NCBI RefSeq assembly: GCF_036013975.1
Contig: NZ_CP107904.1
Location: 2,604,001 to 2,668,000, forward strand
From: Kitasatospora sp. NBC_00458
GTDB lineage: Bacteria; Actinomycetota; Actinomycetes; Streptomycetales; Streptomycetaceae
DNA: 64,000 bases
Reading direction: 5' to 3'
Below are positions 17,433 through 26,802 of this stretch, in pieces. Numbering within the stretch: position 1 is the first letter of the stretch; every line of letters starts with the position of its first letter. The notes beneath the pieces were generated by a model, which made no database searches, was not told the DNA's origin, and saw nothing but the letters and a program-made list of their open reading frames with translations. The translations under genes were made by a program, and so were the position numbers.

Positions 17433-19211
17433 GTGGACATGGCACTGCGCGACCCGCTGATCGGTACCCTGCTCGACGGCCGGTACCGGGTCGAGCGGCG
17501 CGTGGCGGCCGGCGGGATGTCCACCGTCTACCAGGGCACCGACACCCGGCTCGACCGGGTCGTGGCGCTCAAGGTGATGCACCCCGCGCTCGCCGGGGAC
17601 ACCGCCTTCACCACCCGGTTCATCCGCGAGGCGAAGGCCGTCGCCCGGCTCGCCCACCCCAACGTGGTCAACGTCTTCGACCAGGGGGCGGACGGCGGAA
17701 ACGTCTTCCTCGCCATGGAGTACGTCCCCGGCGGCACCCTGCGCGACCTGCTGCGCGACCGCGGCGCGCTCTCCATCCGCGCCGCGCTGGACGTCCTGGA
17801 GCCGGTGCTCGCCGCGCTCGGCGCCGCCCACCGGGCCGGTCTGGTCCACCGCGACGTCAAGCCCGAGAACGTGCTGATCACCGACGGCGGCCTGGTCAAG
17901 GTCGCCGACTTCGGCCTGGTCCGGGTGCTGAACACCGCCGACGGCGCGTCCACCGCCGCGACCGCCGGCACCGTGCTCGGCACCGTCTCCTACCTGGCGC
18001 CCGAACAGATCCGCCCGGGCGCCGAGACCGACCAGCGGGTGGACGTCTACGCGGCCGGCATCCTGCTGTACGAGATGCTCACCGGCCACCGGCCGCACAC
18101 CGGCGAGAACCCCGTCCAGGTGATGTACCGCCATCTGCACGAGGACGTTCCGGCCCCCTCCGCCGCCGTGCCGGGCATCGTCCCGGAGCTGGACGCGATA
18201 GTGGCCGGCGCCTGCGCCCGCGACCGCGGGGCCCGCCCCCACGACGCGGTCGAGCTGCTCGCCGCCCTCCAGCGGGTCCGCCGCGGGCTCACCTCCGCGC
18301 AACTGGACGCCGAGCCGCCCGCCTCCACCCGGCCCAGCCCGCGGTTCCCGACCGGCGAGCCCACCTCGGTGATCACCCCCGCCGTCCCGGTCGAGCGGAC
18401 CAGTGTGCTCGACGTGCCGCCGGAGGTGATGGAGCAGCTGCTCACCGAGCCGCGCCCGTACGACGAGCCGCCGCCGGTCCGCACCCGCCGGGCGTCCGAC
18501 CGGCCGCGCCGGCTGCCGCGCCTGCCGCGCCTGCCCCGCGGACCACTGGTCTGGACCGCCGTCCTGGCCGCCCTGCTGCTGGCGGTCGGCGGCACCACGT
18601 ACGCGCTCTCCGGCGCGCTGTACGGCACGGTGCCGGGCGTGCTCGGCAAGGACCGGGCCGAGGCGCAGCGGCTCCTGGACGGCGCCGGCATGCACGGCCG
18701 GTTCACCGAGGTGTACAGCGAGGCCGTCCCGGCCGGGCAGGTGATCTCCACCGACCCCGGGGCCGGTGCGCGGGCCCGGAAGAGCGACACCGTGACGCTG
18801 ACGGTCTCGCGGGGGCCGAAGCGGATCGCCGTGCCGGAGCTGGTGGGCCGGCCGTCCGGGCAGGCCGCCTCGGCGCTGGCCGGGGCGCAGCTGGCCGCGG
18901 GCGCGGTGACCGAGACGTACGACGACACCGTCCCGGAGGGGTCGGTGATCAGCAGTTCGCCGGCGGCCGGGCAGCAGGTGGCGGAGAACACCCCGGTCTC
19001 GCTGGTGGTCAGCAAGGGCATGGTGCCCGTCCCGGACGTGACCGGGATGTCGAAGGAGGCCGCCGAGAAGGCGCTCCAGGCCGCCGGGTTCGCCATGCAG
19101 AGCAGCGGGGTGAACCTGTTCGGCACGGGCAAGGTCTCGGGCCAGTCGCCGGCCGCCGGGGAGCGCCGTCCTCAGCGCACCGTGGTCACGGTCAACTTCC
19201 CGTTCCTGTAG
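17433..19211 (+). CDS. PASTA-domain serine/threonine protein kinase (PknL/PknB-like)
   Basis: This is a 592-residue membrane receptor kinase. The kinase domain (about 15-275) has the Gly loop RRVAAGGMSTVY, the ATP lysine in VALKVMHP, and the catalytic loop HRDVKPENVLI. DFG in KVADFGLVRV and the APEQ anchor follow, so all catalytic residues are present. A Pro/Arg-rich juxtamembrane linker leads to one membrane span near residues 368-390, then three extracellular PASTA repeats to the end. PASTA repeats sense muropeptides or lipid II. The neighbouring Rv2175c-like gene mirrors the pknL locus of M. tuberculosis. The promoter predicts a leaderless mRNA. Confidence 0.94.
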   Translation: MDMALRDPLIGTLLDGRYRVERRVAAGGMSTVYQGTDTRLDRVVALKVMHPALAGDTAFTTRFIREAKAVARLAHPNVVNVFDQGADGGNVFLAMEYVPGGTLRDLLRDRGALSIRAALDVLEPVLAALGAAHRAGLVHRDVKPENVLITDGGLVKVADFGLVRVLNTADGASTAATAGTVLGTVSYLAPEQIRPGAETDQRVDVYAAGILLYEMLTGHRPHTGENPVQVMYRHLHEDVPAPSAAVPGIVPELDAIVAGACARDRGARPHDAVELLAALQRVRRGLTSAQLDAEPPASTRPSPRFPTGEPTSVITPAVPVERTSVLDVPPEVMEQLLTEPRPYDEPPPVRTRRASDRPRRLPRLPRLPRGPLVWTAVLAALLLAVGGTTYALSGALYGTVPGVLGKDRAEAQRLLDGAGMHGRFTEVYSEAVPAGQVISTDPGAGARARKSDTVTLTVSRGPKRIAVPELVGRPSGQAASALAGAQLAAGAVTETYDDTVPEGSVISSSPAAGQQVAENTPVSLVVSKGMVPVPDVTGMSKEAAEKALQAAGFAMQSSGVNLFGTGKVSGQSPAAGERRPQRTVVTVNFPFL

Positions 19212-19305
19212 CCGCCGCCGTTCCGGTGGCCGCGCCCCTCGCGGTGGCCGCGACCCGTTCCGGTGGCCGTGCCCGTCCCGGTGGCCGCGGCCGGGCGGCC
19301 GCCGG
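19212..19305. repeat. Short degenerate GGTGGCCG repeats after the kinase gene
   Basis: This convergent intergenic gap contains four spaced copies of a CGGTGGCCG-like unit (for example TTCCGGTGGCCG and TCCCGGTGGCCG). It contains no gene and no clear hairpin terminator. The repeat is imperfect and may simply be slippage of GC-rich sequence. Confidence 0.5.
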
Positions 19306-19935
19306 TCAGCGCAGCGGCCCGTCGCCCGGCTCCTCCTGGTGGGAGAAGCGCTGCTCCCGCCAGGGGTCGGCCAGGTTGTGGTAGCCGCGCTCCTCCCAGA
19401 AGCCGCGCCGGTCGGCCCGCATGTACTCGACGGCGCGGACCCACTTGGGGCCCTTCCAGGCGTAGCGGCCGGGGACGACCAGCCGGACCGGGAACCCGTG
19501 CTCGGCGGTGAGCGCCTCACCGTTGCGGTGGGTGGCGAGGACGGTCGCGGGGTCGGCGAAGTCGGCGATCCGCAGGTTGGCGCTGTAGCCGTACTCGGCC
19601 CAGACCATGACGTGGCTGACGCCCTCGGCCGGCGGCGCCAGCTCCAGCAGGACGGAGGCCGACACGCCCGTCCAGTCGCTGTCGAGCACCGAGAACTTGG
19701 TGACGCAGTGCAGGTCGGCCCGGACGGTGGTGCGGGGCAGTGCGTCGAACGCCTCGAAGTCCCAGCTGTGCTTCTCCGCCGAAGCGGTCGCCCCGAACAC
19801 CTGGAGCTCCCAGGTCAGCGGCTTGAAGCGGGGCACCGGCCCGTAGTGCAGGGCGGGCCAGCCGCGGCGGGCGCGCTGGCCCGGTGGGAGCCTCGGGTCA
19901 GACGGCGGCGGCGGTTCTTGTTCGGACTGACCCAT
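19306..19935 (-). CDS. Sulfite-oxidase-like (molybdopterin-type) oxidoreductase
   Basis: The start is ATG 19935; 209 residues. The protein is a short oxidoreductase molybdopterin-binding domain. The candidate molybdenum-ligand Cys lies in RADLHCVTKFSVLDSDWTG at about residues 85-103, and VMVWAEYGYSANL and EHGFPVRLVVPGRYAWKGPKWV follow, as in YedY/sulfite-oxidase-like proteins. There is no signal peptide and no C-terminal dimerisation domain, so it is a cytosolic minimal form. The substrate is unknown. It lies divergent from bacterioferritin and converges with the kinase gene. Confidence 0.85.
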   Translation of the reverse strand: MGQSEQEPPPPSDPRLPPGQRARRGWPALHYGPVPRFKPLTWELQVFGATASAEKHSWDFEAFDALPRTTVRADLHCVTKFSVLDSDWTGVSASVLLELAPPAEGVSHVMVWAEYGYSANLRIADFADPATVLATHRNGEALTAEHGFPVRLVVPGRYAWKGPKWVRAVEYMRADRRGFWEERGYHNLADPWREQRFSHQEEPGDGPLR

Positions 19936-20153
19936 GGATCCATGGTGACAGACGGCGGGCAGCGCCCGACGCGCGCCCCTTTCCGAGCTCGTGCGCCCTG
20001 CTCGTACGGTCCAACGGGCGCCTAAATCGGATATTCCGACACATGTCCTAGTGAGTGTGAACTTACTGGAATTTCTTCCCATCACGGTGCCAGGATGCGT
20101 GCAGCCGGAGGGTACGGCCGAGGATTCCGGACGCACAGCAGGAAGGCAGCGCC

Positions 20154-20633
20154 ATGAAGGGCGACGCAGAAGTCATCGAGTTCCTCAACGAGCAGCTCAC
20201 CGCCGAGCTGACCGCAATCAACCAGTACTTCCTGCACGCCAAGATGCAGGAGAACTTCGGCTGGACCAAGCTCGCGAAGTACACCCGCCACGAGTCCTTC
20301 GACGAGATGAAGCACGCCGAGGTCCTCACCGACCGGATCCTCTTCCTGGACGGCCTGCCCAACTACCAGCGGCTCTTCCACGTCCGGATCGGCCAGACCG
20401 TCAAGGAGATGTTCGAGGCCGACCGCCAGGTCGAAGTCGAGGCGATCGACCGGCTGAAGCGCGGGATCGTGGTGATGCGCGCCAAGAACGACGTCACCTC
20501 GGCCAACATCTTCGAGTCCATCCTGGCGGACGAGGAGCACCACATCGACTACCTCGACACCCAGCTCGAACTACTGGAGAAGCTCGGGGAGGCGCTCTAC
20601 CTCGCCCAGCTGATCGAGCAGCCGGAGTCCTGA
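20154..20633 (+). CDS. bfr: Bacterioferritin
   Basis: This iron-storage subunit is expected to assemble into a 24-mer shell. The 159-residue four-helix bundle has the di-iron ferroxidase ligands: Glu in TAELTAINQYF (residue 18), ESFDEMKHAE (Glu51, His54, with the haem-ligand Met52), Glu94 region, and DEEHHIDYL near 126-130. The start ATG 20154 follows AGGAAGG. It converges with bfd with only eight bases between stops, so the two transcripts must overlap or share termination. Upstream AT-rich sequence includes small palindromes (20027-20039), but I see no good iron box there. Confidence 0.96.
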   Translation: MKGDAEVIEFLNEQLTAELTAINQYFLHAKMQENFGWTKLAKYTRHESFDEMKHAEVLTDRILFLDGLPNYQRLFHVRIGQTVKEMFEADRQVEVEAIDRLKRGIVVMRAKNDVTSANIFESILADEEHHIDYLDTQLELLEKLGEALYLAQLIEQPES

Positions 20634-20641
20634 GTCCCGCT

Positions 20642-20920
20642 TCAGGCCGCGCGCAGCGGCGCCAGCGGACCCACCGGGGCGGCCCCGGGCTCGCCGTCGG
20701 GGGCCTCCGGGTCGGCCAGCCCCAGCTTGGCCGCGAGCCGGGCGGTGGGGCAGGGGCGTGCACCGTGCTCGCCCAGCAGGGCCTGGATCCGGCGGACGCA
20801 GGAGCCGCAGTCGGTGCCGGCCTTGCAGCCCTTGGCGATCTGGCGCGGCGTGTTGGCGCCGGCGTCGATCTCCTTCTTCACCTGGGCCTCGGTGACCGCA
20901 TGGCACATGCACACGTACAT
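20642..20920 (-). CDS. bfd: Bacterioferritin-associated ferredoxin
   Basis: Bfd binds a [2Fe-2S] cluster and reduces ferric iron in the bacterioferritin shell to release it. The 92-residue protein begins MYVCMCHAVTE; its four cluster ligands are Cys4, Cys6, Cys38 and Cys41 (DCGSC). The tail after residue 60 is longer than usual and Pro/Ala-rich. ATG 20920 is preferred over an upstream in-frame start at 20989, because the family starts exactly here. The region upstream carries a candidate iron-repressor box, consistent with expression only in low iron, opposite in logic to bfr. Confidence 0.92.
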   Translation of the reverse strand: MYVCMCHAVTEAQVKKEIDAGANTPRQIAKGCKAGTDCGSCVRRIQALLGEHGARPCPTARLAAKLGLADPEAPDGEPGAAPVGPLAPLRAA

Positions 20921-20958
20921 CGCGGTCTCTCCCGGGGGTGAAGCGGAGTGGATCTTGA

Positions 20959-20993
20959 CTAAGGCATGCCTTAGCTCACTAAGCCTCACCTTA
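20959..20993 (-). promoter_or_regulatory. Candidate DmdR/IdeR iron boxes upstream of bfd
   Basis: Positions 20959-20974 are a perfect 16-bp palindrome (CTAAGGCATGCCTTAG). Next to it, 20975-20993 read on the minus strand as TAAGGTGAGGCTTAGTGAG. By eye this matches about 14 of 19 positions of the iron-box consensus TWAGGTWAGSCTWACCTWA. Both are 40-75 bases upstream of the bfd start, where a repressor would block transcription. Confidence 0.7.
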
Positions 20994-21011
20994 CCCGGCG
21001 ATCGGGGTGCG

Positions 21012-21057
21012 AAAAAGCCCCTCCGGGTTCGGGAACACCGAATCCGGAGGGGCTTTC
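21012..21057 (-). terminator. Rho-independent terminator of the DAHP synthase gene
   Basis: AAAGCCCCTCCGG (21014-21026) pairs with CCGGAGGGGCTTT (21044-21056). On the minus strand the stem ends in GGGGCTTTTTC, giving the T run. It lies 50 bases beyond the aroH stop. It is the most canonical terminator in the window. Confidence 0.9.
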
Positions 21058-21106
21058 GTCACATCACCCGCCCGCTCGCCGCACGACGGCGGCCCGGGGC
21101 GTACGC

Positions 21107-22471
<1,365 letters not shown>

Positions 22472-22571
22472 CGGGGTACGACGACCGTTTTGTGACCACC
22501 GCCCGATGGGTGAGACGTCCGGCGGACAAATTCCCGGTGCCCCTCCTCCCCCTGCCGCCCGCCCCATCGGC

Positions 22572-22577
22572 TACGCT
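22572..22577 (+). promoter_or_regulatory. -10 (TACGCT) upstream of the trp leader
   Basis: TACGCT fits TANNNT and ends seven bases before GTG 22585 of the leader peptide. The leader ORF would therefore start at or next to the 5' end of the RNA. Confidence 0.55.
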
Positions 22578-22584
22578 CGACCCC

Positions 22585-22656
22585 GTGAACGCACCGCGCA
22601 CCTCCTCCTGGTGGTGGGCCGACCCCACGGGTGGCCCACGCATCGCGCGTTCCTAG
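22585..22656 (+). CDS. trpL: trp operon leader peptide (23 aa, three consecutive Trp)
   Basis: A short frame from GTG 22585 to TAG 22654-22656 encodes MNAPRTSSWWWADPTGGPRIARS. Three Trp codons in a row at residues 9-11 are diagnostic of an attenuator leader peptide. It has no ribosome binding site and is probably translated from a leaderless message. It lies 105 bases before trpEG and ends eight bases before the attenuator hairpin. Streptomyces venezuelae trpE is known to be controlled by such an attenuator, which supports the reading. Confidence 0.92.
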   Translation: MNAPRTSSWWWADPTGGPRIARS

Positions 22657-22690
22657 ACGAACACGACGGCCGCCCCCCGGGGCGGCCGTC
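22614..22690 (+). promoter_or_regulatory. Transcription attenuator of trpEG
   Basis: Three alternative pairings are visible. A protector hairpin pairs GTGGGCC (22614-22620, within the Trp codons) with GGCCCAC (22633-22639). An antiterminator can pair GGGTGGCC (22629-22636) with GGCCGCCC (22668-22675) through one G-U. The terminator pairs GACGGCCGCCCC (22665-22676) with GGGGCGGCCGTC (22679-22690), a 12-bp perfect stem. A ribosome stalled at the Trp codons would free the antiterminator strand, so trpEG is read when charged tRNA-Trp is scarce. Confidence 0.88.
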
Positions 22691-22761
22691 GGCGTCACAG
22701 CAGACGGCCCTCCCGGGAGCGGATTCCAGCACCGCAACCGACCCGGAAGGAACGCCGCACC

Positions 22762-24720
22762 GTGACCAGCGCCGCCGACCTGCTCGCCCGCCTCACCGGC
22801 CCCGACGCACCGGCCTTCGCCCTGCTGCACCGCCGCACCCCCCGCACGGCTCCGGACACCGTCGAGATCCTGCTCGGCACCGTCGGCCGGTACGACCGGC
22901 TGGCCGACCTGCCGGTCCGCCACGGCGTCCCCGCCGACGGCCCCGTCCACGACCTGCTCGCGCTCGTCCCCTACCGGCAGATCCGCGAACGCGGCTTCGA
23001 GGCGCACGACGACGACACCCCGCTCCAGGCCCTCTCGGTCACCGAGCAGCACGCCGTACCGCTGGCGGACCTCGCCGCCGCCCTCCCCCGGGTGCCCTTC
23101 ACCCTCACCGGCGGCGCCTTCGACATCGACGACGACGAGTACGCCGCGATCGTCCGCCGGGTGATCGAGGACGAGATCGGACGCGGCGAGGGCGCCAACT
23201 TCGTCATCCGGCGCGACTTCACCGCGACGCTGGAGGCCTCCGGCGGGACCGCCGGCGAGGGCTGCTCCCCCGCCCTCGCGCTCACCCTCTTCCGCCGTCT
23301 GCTGGAGCAGGAGCGCGGCGCCTACTGGACCTTCCTGGTGCACACCGGCGACCGCGTGCTGGTCGGCGCCTCGCCCGAGGTGCACGTCCGGCAGAGCGGC
23401 GGGACGGTCGTGATGAACCCGATCTCCGGCACCTACCGCTACCCGGCCGCCGGCGCCGACCTCGACTCGCTGCTCGCCTTCCTCCACGACGCCAAGGAGC
23501 TGGAGGAGCTGACCATGGTGGTCGACGAGGAGCTCAAGATGATGTGCACCGTCGGCGACCTCGGCGGCCAGGTGCTCGGCCCGCGGCTCAAGGAGATGTC
23601 CCACCTCGCGCACACCGAGTACGAGCTGCGCGGCCGCACCTCGCTCGACGTCCGCGAGGTGCTCAGGGAGACCATGTTCGCCGCCACCGTCACCGGCAGC
23701 CCGGTCCAGAACGCCACCCGGGTGATCCGCCGGTACGAGCGCTCCGGGCGCGGCTACTACTCCGGCGCGCTCGCCCTGATCGGCCGCTCCGCCAGCGGCG
23801 GCCAGCTGCTCGACTCGCCGATCTGCATCCGCGCCGCCGACGTCGACCCGGCCACCGGCCGCCTCGCCGTCCGGGTGGGCGCCACCCTCGTCCGACACTC
23901 CGACCCCGACTCCGAGGTCGCCGAGACGCACGCCAAGGCCGCCGGGGTGCTCACCGCGATCGGCGCCCGCCCGGCCACCGGCCGGCGCCCGGGCCCGACC
24001 GGTCCGCGGCTCGGCGACGACCACCGCGTCCAGGCCGCGCTGGACGCCCGGCGCGCCGGCCTGGCCCCGTTCTGGCTGCGGATGCAGCGGCCGGCCACGG
24101 CCACGGAGGAGCTGGAGACCCTGGTGGTCGACGGCGAGGACACCTTCACGTCCATGCTCGCCCACCTGCTGACCTCGCTCGGCCACCGGGTCACCGTGGT
24201 CCGGTACGACGAGCCGGGCCTGCGCGCGCGGGTCGCCGCCCACCCCGGTCCGCTGGTGCTCGGCCCCGGCCCGGGCGACCCGGCGGCCGCCGACGATCCC
24301 AAGATGGCCGTGCTGCGACCGATCGTCACCGACGCGCTGGACGCCGTCCGGACCGGCCGGCGGACCGCGCCGCTGCTCGCCGTCTGCCTCAGCCACCAGC
24401 TGCTGTCGGCCGCGCTCGGCCTGCCGCTGGCCCGCAAGGCCGTCCCCTACCAGGGGGCGCAGGAGACCGTCGACCTCTTCGGGACCAGGCGGACGGTCGG
24501 CTTCTACAACACCTTCACCGCCCGTTGCACGGCGGAGGACGCCGACCGGCTGGCCGCGGAGGGCGTGGAGGTCTCCCGTGACCCGCTGTCCGGGGACGTG
24601 CACGCGCTGCGCGGGCCGGGCTTCGCCGGGCTGCAGTTCCACCCGGAGTCGGTGCTCACCCGCGAGGGCGTGGAGATCGTCGCCGGGCTGCTGCGGGAGG
24701 CCGCGGCCGTCCACCGCTGA
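22762..24720 (+). CDS. trpEG: Anthranilate synthase, fused TrpE-TrpG
   Basis: Converts chorismate plus glutamine to anthranilate. This is a 652-residue fusion. Residues 1-~430 are the chorismate-binding TrpE part (MNPISGTYRYPAAG, KELEELTMVVDEELKMM, FAATVTGSPVQNATRVI and RGYYSGALALIG). The rest is the glutamine amidotransferase: oxyanion GPGPGD near 500, catalytic Cys in VCLSHQLLSAALGL near 542, and HPESV near 627. GTG 22762 follows GGAAGGA. The trp attenuator upstream argues for primary tryptophan synthesis rather than a phenazine-type secondary enzyme, which has a similar fusion. trpD lies about 25 kb away, so the pathway genes are scattered. Confidence 0.94.
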   Translation: MTSAADLLARLTGPDAPAFALLHRRTPRTAPDTVEILLGTVGRYDRLADLPVRHGVPADGPVHDLLALVPYRQIRERGFEAHDDDTPLQALSVTEQHAVPLADLAAALPRVPFTLTGGAFDIDDDEYAAIVRRVIEDEIGRGEGANFVIRRDFTATLEASGGTAGEGCSPALALTLFRRLLEQERGAYWTFLVHTGDRVLVGASPEVHVRQSGGTVVMNPISGTYRYPAAGADLDSLLAFLHDAKELEELTMVVDEELKMMCTVGDLGGQVLGPRLKEMSHLAHTEYELRGRTSLDVREVLRETMFAATVTGSPVQNATRVIRRYERSGRGYYSGALALIGRSASGGQLLDSPICIRAADVDPATGRLAVRVGATLVRHSDPDSEVAETHAKAAGVLTAIGARPATGRRPGPTGPRLGDDHRVQAALDARRAGLAPFWLRMQRPATATEELETLVVDGEDTFTSMLAHLLTSLGHRVTVVRYDEPGLRARVAAHPGPLVLGPGPGDPAAADDPKMAVLRPIVTDALDAVRTGRRTAPLLAVCLSHQLLSAALGLPLARKAVPYQGAQETVDLFGTRRTVGFYNTFTARCTAEDADRLAAEGVEVSRDPLSGDVHALRGPGFAGLQFHPESVLTREGVEIVAGLLREAAAVHR

Positions 24721-24804
24721 GGAGTCCCCGGGCGGGCGGGCGCCGAGCCGCGCCCCCGCCCGGCTCCCGGGCCCGGACGCCCGCCCCGCCCGGGTCGGCC
24801 CCGC

Positions 24805-25497
24805 TCAGATCTCGTCGTCCAGCCCCTGCTCGATCGCGTACCGGACCAGCTCGACCCGGTTGTGCAGCTGGAGCTTGCCGAGGGTGTTCTGGACGTGGTT
24901 CTGCACCGTGCGGTGGGAGAGCACCAGCCGGTCGGCGATCTGCCGGTAGGACAGGCCCTTGGCGACCAGCCGCAGCACCTCGGTCTCCCGGGCGGTCAGC
25001 TGCGGGACCGCGGGCGCGGTCGGGGCGGCCGGCTCGGCGGCCAGCCGGCGGAACTCCCCGAGCACCAGCCCGGCCAGCCCCGGGGTGAAGACCGCGTCGC
25101 CGACGGCGGTGCGGCGCACCGCGTCCAGCAGCTCGTCCCGCCCCGCCGACTTGACCAGGTAGCCGGTCGCACCGGACTTCACCGCCTCCAGCACGTCCTG
25201 GTGCTCGCCGCTCGCGGAGAGCACCAGGACCCGCACGGACGGGTCCTGCGCGACCACCTGGCGGCAGACCTCGGCGCCGGAGAGCCCCGGCAGGTTGAGG
25301 TCGAGCACCACCACCTGCGGGGAGCAGGCGCGGGCCCGGCGGACGGCCTCCTCGCCGTCACCGGCGGTGGCCACCACGTCCAGCCCGGCCTCGCCGAGGT
25401 CGCGGGAGACGGCGTCGCGCCACATCGGGTGGTCGTCCACCACCATGACCCGCACCGGGCGGTCGGCCGGCTGCTGGTCGGTCGGCTGGTCGGTCAT
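24805..25497 (-). CDS. NarL/LuxR-family response regulator (MacR-like)
   Basis: This is a 230-residue response regulator. The receiver domain has VDDHPMW (acidic pocket), the phospho-acceptor Asp66 in VVVLDLNLPG, and the Lys in YLVKSAGRDE. The C-terminal LuxR helix-turn-helix runs from LTARETEVLRLVAKGLSYRQIA to QNTLGKLQLHNRVELV. ATG 25497 was chosen because a longer frame enters the histidine kinase gene. It is the third gene of an apparent operon (acyltransferase, kinase, regulator). The pair corresponds to SCO2120/SCO2121 of S. coelicolor, reported to affect morphogenesis and actinorhodin; that identification is from memory. Confidence 0.9.
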   Translation of the reverse strand: MTDQPTDQQPADRPVRVMVVDDHPMWRDAVSRDLGEAGLDVVATAGDGEEAVRRARACSPQVVVLDLNLPGLSGAEVCRQVVAQDPSVRVLVLSASGEHQDVLEAVKSGATGYLVKSAGRDELLDAVRRTAVGDAVFTPGLAGLVLGEFRRLAAEPAAPTAPAVPQLTARETEVLRLVAKGLSYRQIADRLVLSHRTVQNHVQNTLGKLQLHNRVELVRYAIEQGLDDEI

Positions 25498-25534
25498 GGC
25501 CGGCACCCTTTCACAGAAGGTCGTGGGGGACGTT

Positions 25535-26764
25535 TCACGGGGCGTCGAGCCGGGCGGTGTGCCGGGCTCCGTGCGGGACGCTCCGCGGGACGCGGAGCTC
25601 CACCTCGACGCCCTCCCCGGGGGACGAGTACAGCTCGGCCGTGCCCCCGAGGTCCAGCAGCCGGCCGCGGATCGACTGGGAGACCCCGAGCCGCCCCGCC
25701 CGCTCCGCCTCACCGAGCCGGCCGGGCGCGAACCCCGGGCCGTCGTCCCGGATCGACACGGTGACGGCCTCCGGCTCGTCCTCGACCAGGATCCAGGCCC
25801 GGGCCTCCGCTCCGGCGTGCCGGCGGACGTTGTCCACGGCGGCCCCGACGGCGGCGGCGAGCTCTCCGGCGGCCGGGGCGGGCAGCAGCACCGGCGTGCC
25901 GGGCGCGGACAGCGTCACCCGCTCGTCCGCGTACGGGCCGAGCAGGGCGCGGAGGTCCTGCGGCTCCTCCGGCTCGCGCTGGGCGGGCAGCGGGCCGCCG
26001 CTCATCAGCGCGCGCAGGGCGCGCTCCTGTTCGCCGGCCAGCCGGCCCAGCTCGGCGAAGTCCGCTCCCCCGCCCGGCTGTTCGGAGCCCCGCTCGGAGC
26101 CCCGCCGCTGGACCAGGGCGAGCACCTGGAGCACGCCGTCGTGGATGTCCCGGGAGAGCCGCTCGCGCTCCCGGGTGGCCGCCTCGACCTGGAGCGCCCT
26201 GGTGAGGGTCGCCTCGCTGGCCCGGGCCAGCTCTATGACGTAGCCGATCGCACAGCCGGCCACCATGAGCAGCACGATGTTGTGGATGTTGTCGCCGGTC
26301 GGGCCGCCGTGGCCGAGGATGTTGGCCACCCCGATCACCGACCCGGCCGCCGCGGCCCAGCGCCAGCCGCCCCGGCCGGCGAAGCCGAGCACCGTGCCGG
26401 CCGCCCAGATGGTCGGCAGGGTGGGCGCACCGTGGGCGATCCGGGAGGGCGCGTCGGTCAGCCCGCTCATCACGATGCCGGTGACGACGAGCGTCAGGTC
26501 GGTGCCGAGCACGTACCAGGTGCAGCGCTGCGGGCCGGAGAAGGCGCGGGTGGAGGCCAGTGTCCAGAGCGTCAGCGCGCCGAGGTAGATCCAGCCGGCG
26601 ACCGGGTGCAGGAACTCCAGGTAGGAGTCGGCGTACCGGAGCAGCGCGTAGCCGAGCGCCAGGACCCGGAAGAGGGAGATGGCCCGCCAGAGCGGCAGCT
26701 CGACGGACATGCCGCCCGCCGCGACCGCTCCGCCGACCGCCCCGGTTCTGCCGCCGTCCGTCAT
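25535..26764 (-). CDS. Sensor histidine kinase (MacS-like)
   Basis: This is a 409-residue kinase of the NarX/DesK type. After ~35 cytosolic residues the N-terminal half forms about five or six membrane spans (residues ~30-175) with little outside, suggesting it senses membrane or intracellular signals. The DHp helix RERERLSRDIHDGVLQVLALVQR carries the phospho-acceptor His near residue 206. The ATPase part has AAVDNVRRHAGAEA (N box), DDGPGFAPG (G1) and GRLGVSQSIRGRLLDLGGTAEL. The start ATG 26764 has GGGGGAGG upstream. The response regulator gene follows 37 bases after its stop. Confidence 0.9.
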   Translation of the reverse strand: MTDGGRTGAVGGAVAAGGMSVELPLWRAISLFRVLALGYALLRYADSYLEFLHPVAGWIYLGALTLWTLASTRAFSGPQRCTWYVLGTDLTLVVTGIVMSGLTDAPSRIAHGAPTLPTIWAAGTVLGFAGRGGWRWAAAAGSVIGVANILGHGGPTGDNIHNIVLLMVAGCAIGYVIELARASEATLTRALQVEAATRERERLSRDIHDGVLQVLALVQRRGSERGSEQPGGGADFAELGRLAGEQERALRALMSGGPLPAQREPEEPQDLRALLGPYADERVTLSAPGTPVLLPAPAAGELAAAVGAAVDNVRRHAGAEARAWILVEDEPEAVTVSIRDDGPGFAPGRLGEAERAGRLGVSQSIRGRLLDLGGTAELYSSPGEGVEVELRVPRSVPHGARHTARLDAP

Positions 26765-26802
26765 CCCCGCCGTCCTCCCCCGACGCCCGGCCGGTGCCCT
26801 GT

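Noticed and set aside
20027..20067. Small palindromes upstream of bfr as an iron box
   Set aside because: Neither TCGGA-TAT-TCCGA nor AGTGAGT...ACTTACT resembles the IdeR/DmdR consensus. Too weak to call.
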